From contig NZ_JAUOZU010000001.1 in assembly GCF_030551875.1 (NCBI RefSeq), positions 124,001-188,000 on the forward strand: 64,000 nt of DNA, given 5' to 3'. Made by a program: the position numbers and the translations under genes. Shown here one piece after another: positions 32,473 to 43,631 of the stretch (its first letter is position 1; each line of letters starts with the position of its first letter). The stretch is from Fluviirhizobium alvei. Lineage in GTDB: Bacteria; Pseudomonadota; Alphaproteobacteria; Rhizobiales; Rhizobiaceae. The notes under the pieces were generated by a model that saw nothing but the letters and a program-made list of their open reading frames with translations, made no database searches and had not been told where the DNA came from.

Positions 32473-34995
32473 TTGAAAAATTCACCCTGGAAGGTGATGA
32501 CCTATCTGGTCGTCATCCTTGTCGGCCTGTTGGTCGCTCTTCCCAATATTCTCCCCCAGCAGACATTGGATCGCTGGCCCGGCTGGCTGCCAGACAAGAA
32601 GGTGTCGCTCGGTCTTGATCTCCGTGGCGGCTCGCATCTGGTGCTTGAGGTCGATCGTGCGGCCCTCATCGAGGACTGGCTGCAAAATCTCGCGCAGGAG
32701 GCCCGCAGCAATCTGCGGGATAGCAAGATCAATCCGGCTTCGGTCCGGCGCAGCGGCGAAGCGGTGATTGTAACGCTTGCCGACCCGCAGGACCGGGACA
32801 AGGCGCTCGCCGAACTCAACAAGCTCACCAACCAGGTCGCGCTCGGCGCCATGGCTGCCGAAGCCGATCTTCAGGTGGCTGGCCAGGCGAATGGCACCAT
32901 CGCCGTGCGTCCGACAGAGGCGGGCATTACCCACCGCCTGAGCGGCGCTGTCGATCAGAGCCTCGAGATCATCCGCCAGCGTGTCGATCAGGTCGGCGTT
33001 GCCGAACCGACCATCCAGCGTGTTGGTCTTGATCGCGTTCTGGTCCAGTTGCCGGGCGAACAGGATCCATCGAACCTGAGAGCGCTGCTGGGCTCGACGG
33101 CGAAGATGAGCTTCCACATGCTTGGCCAGCCGGGCGCTTCCGGCGTCCGTATGCTCAAGGACGAACAGGGCCGCGACTATCCGGTCGACATGCGGGTTCA
33201 GTTGGCCGGTGACCGACTGACGGATGCACGCGTTGCCTTCGATCCGCAGGATGGCCAGCCGGTCGTCAGTTTCCGCTTCGATCAGACGGGCGCGCGCCGG
33301 TTCGCCGAGATTACCCGTCAGAACATTGGCAACCCCTTCGCCATTGTCCTCGATGACAAGGTCCTGAGCGCTCCGGTCATCCGCGAGCCGATCACCGGCG
33401 GCGCCGGCCAGATTTCCGGCAGCTTCACCGTAACGGAGGCCAACACGCTCTCGGCGCTTCTGCGCGCCGGCGCGCTTCCAGCCAAGCTGACGGTCATCGA
33501 AGAACGAACGGTGGGCGCGGATCTCGGTTCGGATGCGATCGAGATGGGCATTCTGTCCGGTCTCGTCGGGTTTGCGCTCGTCATGGGCTTCATCATCGCG
33601 CTTTACGGTGCCTGGGGTCTGCTCGCCGTGCTGGCGCTGGCGCTGAACGTCATCCTCACCTTCGCAGGCCTTACGTTGGTGGGAGCAACCCTGACCCTGC
33701 CCGGCATTGCGGGTATCGTGCTGGGGATCGGGTTGGCAGTGGATGCCAACGTGCTGATCAACGAACGTATTCGGGAGGAGACGCGAAAGGGCAAAGGTGC
33801 CTTCGCAGCCATCGACCAGGGTTTCAACAAGGCCTATTCGACCATCATTGACAGCAATGTCACGGCGCTGATCGCAACGGTGCTGCTGTTCTGGTTCGGG
33901 TCAGGCCCGGTGCGCGGCTTTGCCGTCACGATGGGGCTCGGCATCGCCATTTCGATGTTTACCGCAGTCTCTGTCGTTCGCGTGGCGATGGTCGCGATTG
34001 CCAGCCGCAGGAAGCTCAAGACGATCGAGATAAAGCCGCTCATGCCCTTCCGGCTGATCCCGGATGGAACGCGGTTCGACTTCATGAAAGCCCGCTTCTT
34101 CGGCATTGGCGTCTCAGCCTTCTTGTCGATCTCCTCCGTCATCCTCTTCTTCAATCCCGGCCTCAACTACGGTGTCGATTTCAAGGGCGGGATCCAGATC
34201 GAGGTCTCGACGAAAGACGCCGCCGATCTCGCAGCCTTTCGCTCCGGTCTTGAGGGGCTCGGGTTGGGAGAGGTCGCGTTGCAGGAATTTGGCGACCGCA
34301 ATCATATCCTCCTGCGTGTCGAGCGTCAGCCTGGCCCCGAAAGTGCCCAGACCGAGGCCGTCGAGCGGATGAAGGCCGAGATCGTCAAGATCGATCCGAC
34401 CTCCGAGATCCAGCGAACGGAAGTGGTCGGGCCGAAAGTCAGTGGCGAACTCGCCTCTGCCGGCATCATCTCGGTCATTCTCGCGAGCCTCGCCATGCTC
34501 GTCTATATCTGGTGGCGGTTTGAATGGCCGTTTGCCGTGGGAGCAATCGCAACGCTCATTCTCGATGTGACGAAGACCGTGGGATTCTTTGCCCTGACCG
34601 GGCTGGATTTCAATCTTACGGCCATCGCGGCACTGCTGACGCTGGTCGGCTATTCGGTCAATGACAAGGTGGTCGTCTATGATCGCATGCGCGAAAACAT
34701 GCGCCTATACAAGGCGATGCCGTTTAGGGACCTGATCAATCTGTCGATCAACGAAACACTGGCGCGCAGTCTCTATACCTCGGCGACGGCATTCCTTGCC
34801 ATGCTGCCGATGGCGATCTGGGGTGGCAGTGCGGTCGAGAGTTTCGCCATTCCCATGGTGTTCGGCATCTTCATTGCAGCCTCCTCATCGGTCTTCATCG
34901 CCGCTCCGATTCTGCTCTTTCTCGGGGACTGGCGGGCCCGTCGCAAGGCTGCGATCACTGCCGAGGCTCCGGTAGAGATCGTTGAAAACACCTGA
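32473..34995 (+). CDS. secDF: Protein translocase subunit SecDF (fused)
   Basis: An 840-residue fusion of SecD and SecF that uses proton motive force to drive Sec-dependent export. The SecD part has an N-terminal membrane segment, the D1 motif LGLDLRGGSHLVLEVD, a large periplasmic region and GIVLGIGLAVDANVLINERIREE. The SecF part, from about residue 540, has GVDFKGGIQIEV and LTLVGYSVNDKVVVYDRMREN. The start codon is TTG at 32473 (MKNSPWKVMTYLVV); an ATG at 32497 would cut into the first membrane segment. No yajC lies upstream, so this may be a second SecDF copy. Confidence 0.92.
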   Translation: MKNSPWKVMTYLVVILVGLLVALPNILPQQTLDRWPGWLPDKKVSLGLDLRGGSHLVLEVDRAALIEDWLQNLAQEARSNLRDSKINPASVRRSGEAVIVTLADPQDRDKALAELNKLTNQVALGAMAAEADLQVAGQANGTIAVRPTEAGITHRLSGAVDQSLEIIRQRVDQVGVAEPTIQRVGLDRVLVQLPGEQDPSNLRALLGSTAKMSFHMLGQPGASGVRMLKDEQGRDYPVDMRVQLAGDRLTDARVAFDPQDGQPVVSFRFDQTGARRFAEITRQNIGNPFAIVLDDKVLSAPVIREPITGGAGQISGSFTVTEANTLSALLRAGALPAKLTVIEERTVGADLGSDAIEMGILSGLVGFALVMGFIIALYGAWGLLAVLALALNVILTFAGLTLVGATLTLPGIAGIVLGIGLAVDANVLINERIREETRKGKGAFAAIDQGFNKAYSTIIDSNVTALIATVLLFWFGSGPVRGFAVTMGLGIAISMFTAVSVVRVAMVAIASRRKLKTIEIKPLMPFRLIPDGTRFDFMKARFFGIGVSAFLSISSVILFFNPGLNYGVDFKGGIQIEVSTKDAADLAAFRSGLEGLGLGEVALQEFGDRNHILLRVERQPGPESAQTEAVERMKAEIVKIDPTSEIQRTEVVGPKVSGELASAGIISVILASLAMLVYIWWRFEWPFAVGAIATLILDVTKTVGFFALTGLDFNLTAIAALLTLVGYSVNDKVVVYDRMRENMRLYKAMPFRDLINLSINETLARSLYTSATAFLAMLPMAIWGGSAVESFAIPMVFGIFIAASSSVFIAAPILLFLGDWRARRKAAITAEAPVEIVENT

Positions 34996-35000
34996 CGGTC

Positions 35001-35031
35001 GGAAGGGCACTCGTCAAAGGGTGCCCTTTCC
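35001..35031. terminator. Hairpin between convergent secDF and chrA
   Basis: GGAAGGGCAC (35001-35010) and GTGCCCTTTCC (35021-35031) form an imperfect stem 5 bases after the secDF stop. There is no long T-run on either strand, so it may act in both directions weakly. Confidence 0.5.
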
Positions 35032-35053
35032 AATTCAAGGCGCGGCAATCGCT

Positions 35054-36400
35054 TCAAGCTGAAAAGTGCAGGATTGCGAGCCCGGCAGCCGCGCAGATGC
35101 CAAGCACCAATGGAATGCTCAAATGGAGCCGGAGGAGCAGGTAGCCTGCCACGACCGAAAGAACGAGAGCGTAGGGATCGAGACTGGACGCCAGCGGCAG
35201 ATCCAGTCTCAAGGGCCCAAGGGCAACGGCCTGCATTTCTCGAAACAGCACATGCAGGGAAAACCAGATCGCCAGATTGAGGATGACACCGACAACCGCT
35301 GCGGATATGGCGGTCAGGGCACCGTTGAGCGCCGGCTTGTTGCGCAGCTTTTCGATATGAGGGGCGCCGAGAAAAATCCAGAGGAAGCAGGGGACGAAGG
35401 TCACCCATGTCGCAAGAAACGCACCGGCAAATCCGCCGCCGAGCGGATAGAGAAGGCCCGGATTGCGATAACCCGCCAAAAAACCGACGAAACTCAGCAC
35501 CAGGACCAGCGGTCCTGGCGTGGTTTCCGCTAGCCCGAGCCCGTCCAGCATTTCTCCGGGGGCCAGCCAACCGAAATGGCCGACCGCCTGCTGGCCGACA
35601 TAGGCAAGCACCGCATAGGCACCGCCAAAGGTAACCACTGCCATTTTTGAGAAGAAAGCGGTGATTTCCGCATAAGCCCCGCCTGGCGACAGGATAGCAA
35701 TCACCAGGAAGGGCAGGAGCCAGAGCCCGCCCCAGATCGCGATGGTCTTCAAGGCTCCACTCAGGCTCGCCGGCGCTGGCGGCGCAAGATCGTCCGTGCT
35801 TGCCGATCCATGGCCGGTGGGGCCTGCAATAAGACCCGGCCGAGCGCGTGAGACGAATAAACCGATGAGCCCCGCCGTGAGGATCACAAGCGGGAAGGGC
35901 GTCGAAAACAGAAAGAGCGCGAGAAAGGCAGCCAACGCCAGAAAGCGTGCCAGCGTGCTCTTCAGCGATCGACGGCCGACCCGGAGCAAGGCTTCGACCA
36001 CGATGACCAGAACGGCGGCCTTCAAGCCGTAGAAGATGCCAGCCAGAAGCGAGGTCTCGCCAAAGAGCGTATAAAGGGTCGACAGCAGCAGAATGACGAG
36101 AAAGCCGGGAAGAACGAAAAGCGTTCCGGCCACCACGCCGCCCCGCCAGCCATGCAGCAGCCAGCCGATATAGGTCGCAAGCTGCTGGGCTTCCGGGCCC
36201 GGCAAAAGCATGCAGAAATTGAGGGCATGAAGAAACCGGCTTTCCGAAACCCATTTGCGCTCATCGACCAGTTCTCGATGCATGAGCGCGATCTGACCGG
36301 CCGGCCCGCCGAAACTCAAGAGGCCGATCCGGGCCCAGACGCGGGTCGCTTCGGAAAGACTTGGGGCCGTTGCCGGTTGGGGACGTTCTTCCATCGTCAT
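35054..36400 (-). CDS. chrA: Chromate transporter ChrA
   Basis: A 448-residue long-chain CHR-family antiporter that expels chromate. Two homologous halves, each with a CHR domain, are separated by a linker near residues 205-225. The first half carries LLSFGGPAGQIALMHRELVDERKWV and FLHALNFCMLLPGPEAQQLATYIGW; the second has VTFGGAYAVLAYVGQQAVGHFGWL. Some members have other anion roles. It is divergent from groESL. Confidence 0.92.
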   Translation of the reverse strand: MTMEERPQPATAPSLSEATRVWARIGLLSFGGPAGQIALMHRELVDERKWVSESRFLHALNFCMLLPGPEAQQLATYIGWLLHGWRGGVVAGTLFVLPGFLVILLLSTLYTLFGETSLLAGIFYGLKAAVLVIVVEALLRVGRRSLKSTLARFLALAAFLALFLFSTPFPLVILTAGLIGLFVSRARPGLIAGPTGHGSASTDDLAPPAPASLSGALKTIAIWGGLWLLPFLVIAILSPGGAYAEITAFFSKMAVVTFGGAYAVLAYVGQQAVGHFGWLAPGEMLDGLGLAETTPGPLVLVLSFVGFLAGYRNPGLLYPLGGGFAGAFLATWVTFVPCFLWIFLGAPHIEKLRNKPALNGALTAISAAVVGVILNLAIWFSLHVLFREMQAVALGPLRLDLPLASSLDPYALVLSVVAGYLLLRLHLSIPLVLGICAAAGLAILHFSA

Positions 36401-36525
36401 GATTGTTTATGCGCTCCACCGCACGGGACTGTCCGAACCATGTAACAGCCGAAGGATGGGTCTGCGCGTTCGCTGCAGTCTCGACCGATGTTCACCTTGT
36501 TGCAAAAATTTTCGACCGGTTATCC

Positions 36526-36553
36526 TTGACTCTGCCAGGAGGCGACCCTAAAT
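36526..36553 (+). promoter_or_regulatory. Predicted groESL promoter
   Basis: -35 TTGACT (36526-36531), 16-base spacer, -10-like CTAAAT (36548-36553). CTTGAC also fits the -35 of alphaproteobacterial heat-shock sigma factor RpoH. The CIRCE operator follows immediately. Confidence 0.55.
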
Positions 36554-36561
36554 CCACGGCG

Positions 36562-36588
36562 CTGGCACTCGCATGAGGGGAGTGCTAA
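36562..36588 (+). promoter_or_regulatory. CIRCE operator of groESL (HrcA binding site)
   Basis: CTGGCACTC-N9-GAGTGCTAA. The right arm matches the consensus GAGTGCTAA exactly; the left arm matches TTAGCACTC at 7 of 9 positions. The 9-base spacer is canonical, and it overlaps the predicted transcription start. Confidence 0.9.
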
Positions 36589-36643
36589 CAAACAATCCAT
36601 CCGGGTCAAAACCTGGAATGTCATTTGATCGAGGAAACAGACA

Positions 36644-36940
36644 ATGGCAAGCATCAATTTCCGTCCGCTTCATGACCGCGTCGTTGTTCGTCGCGTCGAA
36701 TCCGAAGAAAAGACAAAGGGCGGCATCATCATTCCGGACACTGCCAAGGAAAAGCCGCAGGAAGGCGAAGTCGTCGCCGTCGGCACCGGTATCCGTGACG
36801 ACAAGGGCAACGTGACTGCCCTCGATGTGAAGGCTGGCGATCGCGTTCTGTTCGGCAAGTGGTCCGGCACCGAAGTCAAGCTCAATGGTGAGGATTACCT
36901 GATCATGAAGGAATCCGACATCATGGGCATCATCGGCTGA
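36644..36940 (+). CDS. groES: Co-chaperonin GroES
   Basis: A 98-residue lid protein of the GroEL chaperonin. It shows [13 protein letters not shown] at the start, the mobile loop region [27 protein letters not shown], and the ending [15 protein letters not shown]. It is the first gene of the heat-shock operon behind CIRCE, 65 bases before groEL. Codon use is highly biased, as expected for a strongly expressed gene. Confidence 0.97.
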   Translation: MASINFRPLHDRVVVRRVESEEKTKGGIIIPDTAKEKPQEGEVVAVGTGIRDDKGNVTALDVKAGDRVLFGKWSGTEVKLNGEDYLIMKESDIMGIIG

Positions 36941-36987
36941 TTGGCCGCCCATTCTCACCACATCAACGAAATTCACCAATGGGCTGA

Positions 36988-38856
<1,869 letters not shown>

Positions 38857-38865
38857 TGGATTGAG

Positions 38866-38892
38866 AAAGGCGGCCTCCGGGCCGCCTTTTTT
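38866..38892 (+). terminator. groESL terminator
   Basis: AAAGGCGGCC, loop TCCG, GGCCGCCTTTTTT: a 10-bp stem (7 GC pairs plus AAA/TTT) with a T-run. It lies after the tandem repeats, so they are part of the mRNA 3' end. Confidence 0.9.
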
Positions 38893-39580
38893 CGTGCCGC
38901 GAACTGGCAGTCAAGTTGCAGCTTTCGCCGCTGTGAGTTGTGCGGGTTCGAAAATAGCAATAAATGCAATAGCTTGTTTATCTGCCTGACCCGCATTTGC
39001 AACCATGGAGATTATCGCGTCGTATTTCATTTTCGCTATGCGTGAGGAAATGTTTTTTCTTCGAAAATAAAATGCAACCCTAAGAAGAATGTGCATTGCC
39101 TGATGCTTGGAGATTTAGCGTTTGAGCGGTGCGAAATCTTTACGCGGTGCAAGTTCCACAACAACGCCGTTGCATCTCGACGCCGCTAGTCTGTTGAGAA
39201 AAAATACTTATAAGGGTGTTCGAATGATATTCTTCTGCGCTGGTTGAAAACATCGCTGTTCGGAATGCTTTCGCCTTATGCTGGCAGCACACTTTTTCCT
39301 GTCCAGGTTTGATTAACAAATTATAAAAAAACTGAACAACAAACTATTGCTGTTGGTTGAAAACGCTTTATAAACAATGCGGTCAGAATCAAAGCGCTGC
39401 TTTTCTGTCGTCGTTCGCTACAGTATAGGTTTTATACGTTCCAGATTGGGGCACCCAAATGGAGTTGCGGAGAACGCGCTGAGATTGGGTGGAGGAATTC
39501 AGCTAGAGCGTTTGGCCGTCAGCTGCAAATCCGAATAGTTTATTTGTGATGCCAGATAGTCTTGAAGCGGGATAAAGAGA
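38893..39580. other. AT-rich intergenic region without a supported gene
   Basis: About 690 bases, visibly richer in A/T than the rest of the window, with runs such as AAATTATAAAAAAACTG near 39317. No open frame shows coding bias or a credible ribosome site. A 39-codon minus-strand frame (MKYDAIISMVANAG...) ends at 38911, but support is too weak to call it. It presumably holds the promoter for the gene at 39581. Confidence 0.6.
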
Positions 39581-40018
39581 GTGTTCCTCATCTCCAAAGC
39601 AAAGGTGTCGTCGGCGGCCGCTATGCCTCATTTCGCGACGGACTCCGGCATGACGCCTGCTCTGGATCAGTTCTGCATCGTTGATCATTGGGTTGGCGAT
39701 CTTTCGAACGGCGTTTTTCAGCTTGGCCATGTCAGCGAGAGATTGCACGGGCTGGTATCGGGTGCCGATTGTGGCCTGTTGACCCTGTTGCGCTGCTATG
39801 AGCCTGGGGATCGTGTCAGCATTCTTGAACTGCTGGAACACGCATCGTCCTCGCCGTCATCCTTCTGCTTTTCGACAAAGATCATCATGGGCCAGCAGAG
39901 CCGGCAACCAGTGCTCTGCGTTGGGGAATCCTCGAGCCATCTCGAAGATCATATAAACAGCATCAAGGGCGTTTTCATCTACCCGAGACTGCAACTGGAT
40001 CCGCAGGGCGCCCACTAA
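39581..40018 (+). CDS. Small PAS-like protein, hypothetical
   Basis: A 145-residue protein starting at GTG 39581, with AAAGAGA upstream. The pattern FQLGHVSERLHGL...CGLLTLLRCYEPGDRVSILELLEHA...SFCFSTKI...GVFIYPRLQL resembles a PAS-type fold, with a strand pair, a helical middle and final strands. I do not recognise a family for certain. There is no catalytic or output domain. It stands alone between AT-rich DNA and the convergent GST gene. Confidence 0.55.
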   Translation: MFLISKAKVSSAAAMPHFATDSGMTPALDQFCIVDHWVGDLSNGVFQLGHVSERLHGLVSGADCGLLTLLRCYEPGDRVSILELLEHASSSPSSFCFSTKIIMGQQSRQPVLCVGESSSHLEDHINSIKGVFIYPRLQLDPQGAH

Positions 40019-40044
40019 AGACGCCCCGCTGTTCTCTGGTCAAT

Positions 40045-40749
40045 TCAATCCCGCGCGGGGATATTCACAGCCTTCAGGCTTGCGGGACGATTGGCGGTCC
40101 GATCCAGATAGGCGGCGACCTTCGGATAGTTGGTGAAGCCCACAAGGTCCCCAGCCTCATAGAATCCAGTCAATGTCCGGAGCCACGGCCAGATCGCGAT
40201 GTCGGCAATCGTGTATTGATCGCCCATGATGAAGTCACGGCCCTCGAGACGGCCTTCCAGAACCCCCAGCAGGCGCTTGGCTTCGCCGATATAGCGCTCA
40301 CGCGGACGCGGATCCTCGATTTCCTTGCCGGCAAACTTCACGAAGAAACCCAGCTGGCCGAACATCGGACCGAGTCCGCCGATCTGAAAATGGACCCATT
40401 GCAGGGTCTCGTAGCGCTCCGCAGCACTTGCGGGCATGAGCTTGCCGGATTTCTCTGCCAGATATTGCAGGATAAGGCCGGATTCGAACAGGCCGATGGG
40501 TTTGCCGTCCGGCCCGTTCGGATCGAGGATCGCGGGGATCTTGTTGTTCGGGTTGAGCGATAGGAATTCAGGCGTCATCTGGTCGTTCTTGCCGAAATCG
40601 ACAAGATGCGGCTCGTAGGCCAGACCGGCTTCCTCGAGTGCAGCAGAAACCTTGATCCCGTTCGGGGTGGGGAGTGAATAGAGCTGGATAATATCGGGGT
40701 TTTTCGCCGGCCAGCGACCGGTTACGGCGAATGCAGAGAGATCAGCCAT
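40045..40749 (-). CDS. Glutathione S-transferase (YfcG/YghU-like)
   Basis: A 234-residue GST. The N-terminal thioredoxin fold has IIQLYSLPTPNGIKVSAALEEAGL, PEFLSLNPNNKIPAI with the cis-proline, and LFESGLILQYLAEKSG for glutathione gamma-glutamyl binding. The C-terminal helical domain contains YTIADIAIWPW, including the conserved Asp. Asn in TPNG in place of a catalytic Ser/Tyr is typical of the Ure2p-like group, which often has disulfide reductase or peroxidase activity. Divergent from doxX. Confidence 0.88.
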   Translation of the reverse strand: MADLSAFAVTGRWPAKNPDIIQLYSLPTPNGIKVSAALEEAGLAYEPHLVDFGKNDQMTPEFLSLNPNNKIPAILDPNGPDGKPIGLFESGLILQYLAEKSGKLMPASAAERYETLQWVHFQIGGLGPMFGQLGFFVKFAGKEIEDPRPRERYIGEAKRLLGVLEGRLEGRDFIMGDQYTIADIAIWPWLRTLTGFYEAGDLVGFTNYPKVAAYLDRTANRPASLKAVNIPARD

Positions 40750-40963
40750 CGGAAATTGTCCTTGGAACAGCGCAGAGCGGGTTTGCCTGAGCCACAGTCA
40801 GATAGGGAGGTAACTGACGAATGGCAAGTGATCCGCTCTCTGTTCGCGACGGAAGATCGTTCACTCAATGTTGACAATATGTGTTCTTGGGCTGGTCTAT
40901 GATGGACGGATAAAACATGGTTATTGGTCTCATCGCAAACACGACAAACCCATGGAGCTTCCA

Positions 40964-41389
40964 ATGGCCAACAACATCGTCATTCTCATCGGACGCATTC
41001 TTCTTTCGTTCGTCTTCATCATGTCCGGCTTTGGCAAGCTGACCGATCCCGGCATGACTGCTGGCATGATCACCGGCGCTGGCCTTCCGGCCGCGACTGC
41101 TCTTGCCTATCTGGCTGGCATCTTCGAACTCGTGGCTGGCCTCGCCGTCCTCGTTGGCTTCCAGACCCGCATCGCCGCTTATCTCCTCGCTGCCTTCTGC
41201 GTGTTCACCGGCCTCGTGTTCCATGGTGGCGCCATCGAAATGCCGGGCTTCCCGGCTGAAGCCAACGGCATGCTGACCATGTTCAACGGTCTCATGATGA
41301 TGAAGAACCTGATGATCGCTGGTGGTTTCCTTGTACTGGCCGCAAACGGTGCAGGTTCGATCTCCATCGACGGTCGCCGTTCGGCCTGA
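40964..41389 (+). CDS. DoxX-family membrane protein
   Basis: A 141-residue protein with four membrane segments, typical of DoxX/TQO-small-subunit-like proteins: ILIGRILLSFVFIMSGFGKLTDP, LAYLAGIFELVAGLAVLVG, AYLLAAFCVFTGLVFHG and a final LMIAGGFLVLAANG. ATG 40964 has GGAG 6 bases upstream, better than ATG 40952. It sits divergent to the GST gene, so a shared oxidative-stress response is possible. The biochemical role of such proteins is not settled. Confidence 0.85.
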   Translation: MANNIVILIGRILLSFVFIMSGFGKLTDPGMTAGMITGAGLPAATALAYLAGIFELVAGLAVLVGFQTRIAAYLLAAFCVFTGLVFHGGAIEMPGFPAEANGMLTMFNGLMMMKNLMIAGGFLVLAANGAGSISIDGRRSA

Positions 41390-41417
41390 TCGCCCGATAT
41401 TATCCAGGTCAAATCGA

Positions 41418-41446
41418 GCCCGCCGGTCCTGCCGGCGGGCTTTTCT
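41418..41446 (+). terminator. Terminator after doxX
   Basis: GCCCGCCGG, loop TCCTG, CCGGCGGGC (perfect 9-bp stem 41418-41440), then TTTTCT. It lies just before the end of the convergent epimerase gene and may serve both. Confidence 0.85.
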
Positions 41447-41452
41447 ATTCGT

Positions 41453-42292
41453 TCACGTTGAGGCGAGGTTGGAAATGCCGACCACGGCCATCGGATCGCG
41501 CGGATGCGCCGGTTGCGAGCCGAACGCCAGCAGATCCCGGCGGCCATAGCGATCGGCAATTGTCTCGGCAACCTCCCGAAGAGTGACACCCTGACCGGAG
41601 CAGATATTGACCGGTCCCTCCTGACCATTTTCCACAAGGCTGGCGATCATCCGGCCTGCCTCTCTGACATCAAGGAAGTCGCGCAACTTGTCTCCAGAGC
41701 TTAGTTGCATCGGCTCTCCGCTCGAGAGCTTTCGATGCAATGTTGGGAAAAGCCGGGTCGGATGCTCACCTTCGCCAAAAAGATAGAACAATCGCGCCCA
41801 GGCAAACGATGTTGCGGTCGCCTTGAACCGGATTTCCAACTGCTCGTAGAGCCCCAGTTTTGCTGTCGAATAGAGAGTGACGGGCCCGAGCGGCGCCTCG
41901 ACTGTAATCCGTTCGTTGGGCAGACGATATTCGAAACAGGTGCCGACGCCGATGAAGCGGGCCACCCCGTTCCGGCGGGCTGCTTCTGCCAGCCTCAGGC
42001 TACCAACCAGGCAATCGATATTGTCGAGACTGTCGAGATAGCGTCCCGGCACCACCGACCAGGCGGCATGGATCACGGTATCGATGCCGGCGAGCGCCTC
42101 CAGCCACCATGCGGTGCTTTCGGCGAACAGATCGTCCGTTTCGATGATGCGAACCTGATCGTCGGATATGCCGATATCGGTAAACCGGCCGGGACGCAGC
42201 ACGAGCGTCAACCGATGGCCCCGTGCTTGCACAGAGCGTGCAATCTGCCGGCCGACAAAGCCGGATGCGCCGGTGATCAGTACCTGTTTCAT
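41453..42292 (-). CDS. NAD(P)-dependent sugar epimerase/4-ketoreductase (SDR extended family)
   Basis: A 279-residue short-chain dehydrogenase. The start MKQVLITGASGFVGRQIA holds the GxxGxxG NAD site, and the catalytic motif YSTAK (LYSTAKLGLYEQ) lies near residue 150. The late segment NICSGQGVTLREVAETIADRYGR is typical of nucleotide-sugar epimerases. Such enzymes epimerise or reduce 4-keto-6-deoxy sugars. It is divergent from the FkbM operon and close to the CDP-sugar operon, so it is a good candidate for the 4-keto reduction step. ATG 42292 is the start; the frame is open to 42562 but overlaps the FkbM gene. Confidence 0.82.
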   Translation of the reverse strand: MKQVLITGASGFVGRQIARSVQARGHRLTLVLRPGRFTDIGISDDQVRIIETDDLFAESTAWWLEALAGIDTVIHAAWSVVPGRYLDSLDNIDCLVGSLRLAEAARRNGVARFIGVGTCFEYRLPNERITVEAPLGPVTLYSTAKLGLYEQLEIRFKATATSFAWARLFYLFGEGEHPTRLFPTLHRKLSSGEPMQLSSGDKLRDFLDVREAGRMIASLVENGQEGPVNICSGQGVTLREVAETIADRYGRRDLLAFGSQPAHPRDPMAVVGISNLAST

Positions 42293-42416
42293 GGATGTGA
42301 GACCCGGTTGCTCCGCCATTTGTCCGAACAGAAGTGTTCGAATGATGGCGACAATAGCCACGGGCAAGCGTGCGGGGAATATGGATGGAGGGATATCTTG
42401 GGGGATTCGGCTTATA

Positions 42417-43631
42417 ATGCCTGAATACGCGACATTGCAGGCGTCCAGATTGGAGCGGGTGACGGATAAAGCTGTTGCCGGCCCGATGGATGTTGCCGCT
42501 GCGCGCGCTCTTTTAGCCGAAATCTCTGCCGGCGAGCCGAATATCCCAGCAACGGATGCCAACCTGCCGATCGCACTCTATGGTGCGGGAAATCTCGGCC
42601 GGATGGCTCGCGGTGTCCTGACATCCGAAGGGATCGAAATCGGTTTTGCGGTAGATCGCAATGCGGCGGCCCTGGAGGCAGATCCTGTCTGGAGCGGGAT
42701 CAGGCTCTTTCATCCCGACGAGGTGCCGGCAGCGCTTAAGGCATCGCATCATCTCTTGGTGACGGTGGCAACCGCGCCTTATCGGCCGATCGAACGGGAC
42801 CTCGAGGCGAGAGGGTTTCTCCATGTCTCGCCCTTCTACGATTATTTCGAACGCAATCGTCGTCGCCATCCGCTCGCGAACGGCTGGTTCGCAGAACCCT
42901 TCAGCGCCGAGGATTGTGCAGAGATCGATCGCGCACTTACAACCCTTGCCGATGACCGCTCACGCGCCAATCTGCTGCAGTTCATCGCCTGGCGCCGCCA
43001 GCGGGTGGAATGGACATTCGAGGCTGGCCCCGTGACCGGCAGCGACCGGTTCTTCATTCCGGAACTTCTCGCGGCTCTGCCCGATCATCCCCGTTATCTC
43101 GATTGCGGCGCCCACCATGGCGATACGATTGCCGCTTTCGATCAGACCATGCAGGGCCGCTGGGAGGAGATCGTCGCCATCGAACCCGATCCGGACAATC
43201 TGGTGCATCTGCACGCGCGACTTCAGACGCTCGCTGGGCGGGATCGAATTAAGGTTCACCCGCTGGCACTCGGCTCGAAGGCGGGCCGCGAGCGCTTCTT
43301 TTCGGGCGCGGGCTACGCCTCGCAGATCTCAGAGCATGGAGCGATCTGGACCGATGTTGTTCCGCTGGATTCGCTTGCTCTTGCCCCCAATTTCGTCAAG
43401 CTGCACCTTGAAGGCCACGAACTCGAAGCCCTCAAGGGCAGTGTCGAGACGTTGACGCGCCATCGGCCGGTCATCGCTGCGACCGTCTATCACAATGCTG
43501 ACGGGCTCTGGCGGACAGCGCATTGGCTGACGCAACATCTTGCGGATTATCGATTGTTGTTCCGGCTGCACAGCTGGTGCGGCACCGGCGCCGTCCTTTA
43601 TGCCATCCCGGCAGAAAGGTGGTCGGCATGA
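42417..43631 (+). CDS. FkbM-family methyltransferase with N-terminal Rossmann-like domain (copy 1)
   Basis: A 404-residue protein with two parts. Residues about 50-130 (LPIALYGAGNLGRMARGVLTSEGIEIGFAVDRNA...) form a Rossmann-like module, also seen in the next gene and in the C-terminus of the C-methyltransferase at 48.3 kb. The second half (from about residue 225) is an FkbM SAM-dependent O-methyltransferase: RYLDCGAHHGDTIAAF, VAIEPDPDNL, FVKLHLEGHELEALKGS. It is likely to methylate a sugar hydroxyl. Its stop overlaps the next gene's start (ATGA). ATG 42381 is an alternative start. Confidence 0.82.
   Translation: MPEYATLQASRLERVTDKAVAGPMDVAAARALLAEISAGEPNIPATDANLPIALYGAGNLGRMARGVLTSEGIEIGFAVDRNAAALEADPVWSGIRLFHPDEVPAALKASHHLLVTVATAPYRPIERDLEARGFLHVSPFYDYFERNRRRHPLANGWFAEPFSAEDCAEIDRALTTLADDRSRANLLQFIAWRRQRVEWTFEAGPVTGSDRFFIPELLAALPDHPRYLDCGAHHGDTIAAFDQTMQGRWEEIVAIEPDPDNLVHLHARLQTLAGRDRIKVHPLALGSKAGRERFFSGAGYASQISEHGAIWTDVVPLDSLALAPNFVKLHLEGHELEALKGSVETLTRHRPVIAATVYHNADGLWRTAHWLTQHLADYRLLFRLHSWCGTGAVLYAIPAERWSA

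Noticed and set aside
38911-39096. Small minus-strand frame in the AT-rich gap
   Set aside because: A 39-residue version starting MKYDAIISMVANAG is conceivable, but there is no ribosome site and no recognised family.
40871-40903. Sigma-70 promoter for doxX (TTGACA and TATGAT)
   Set aside because: The spacing is 21 bases, too long; other -10 choices are weak.
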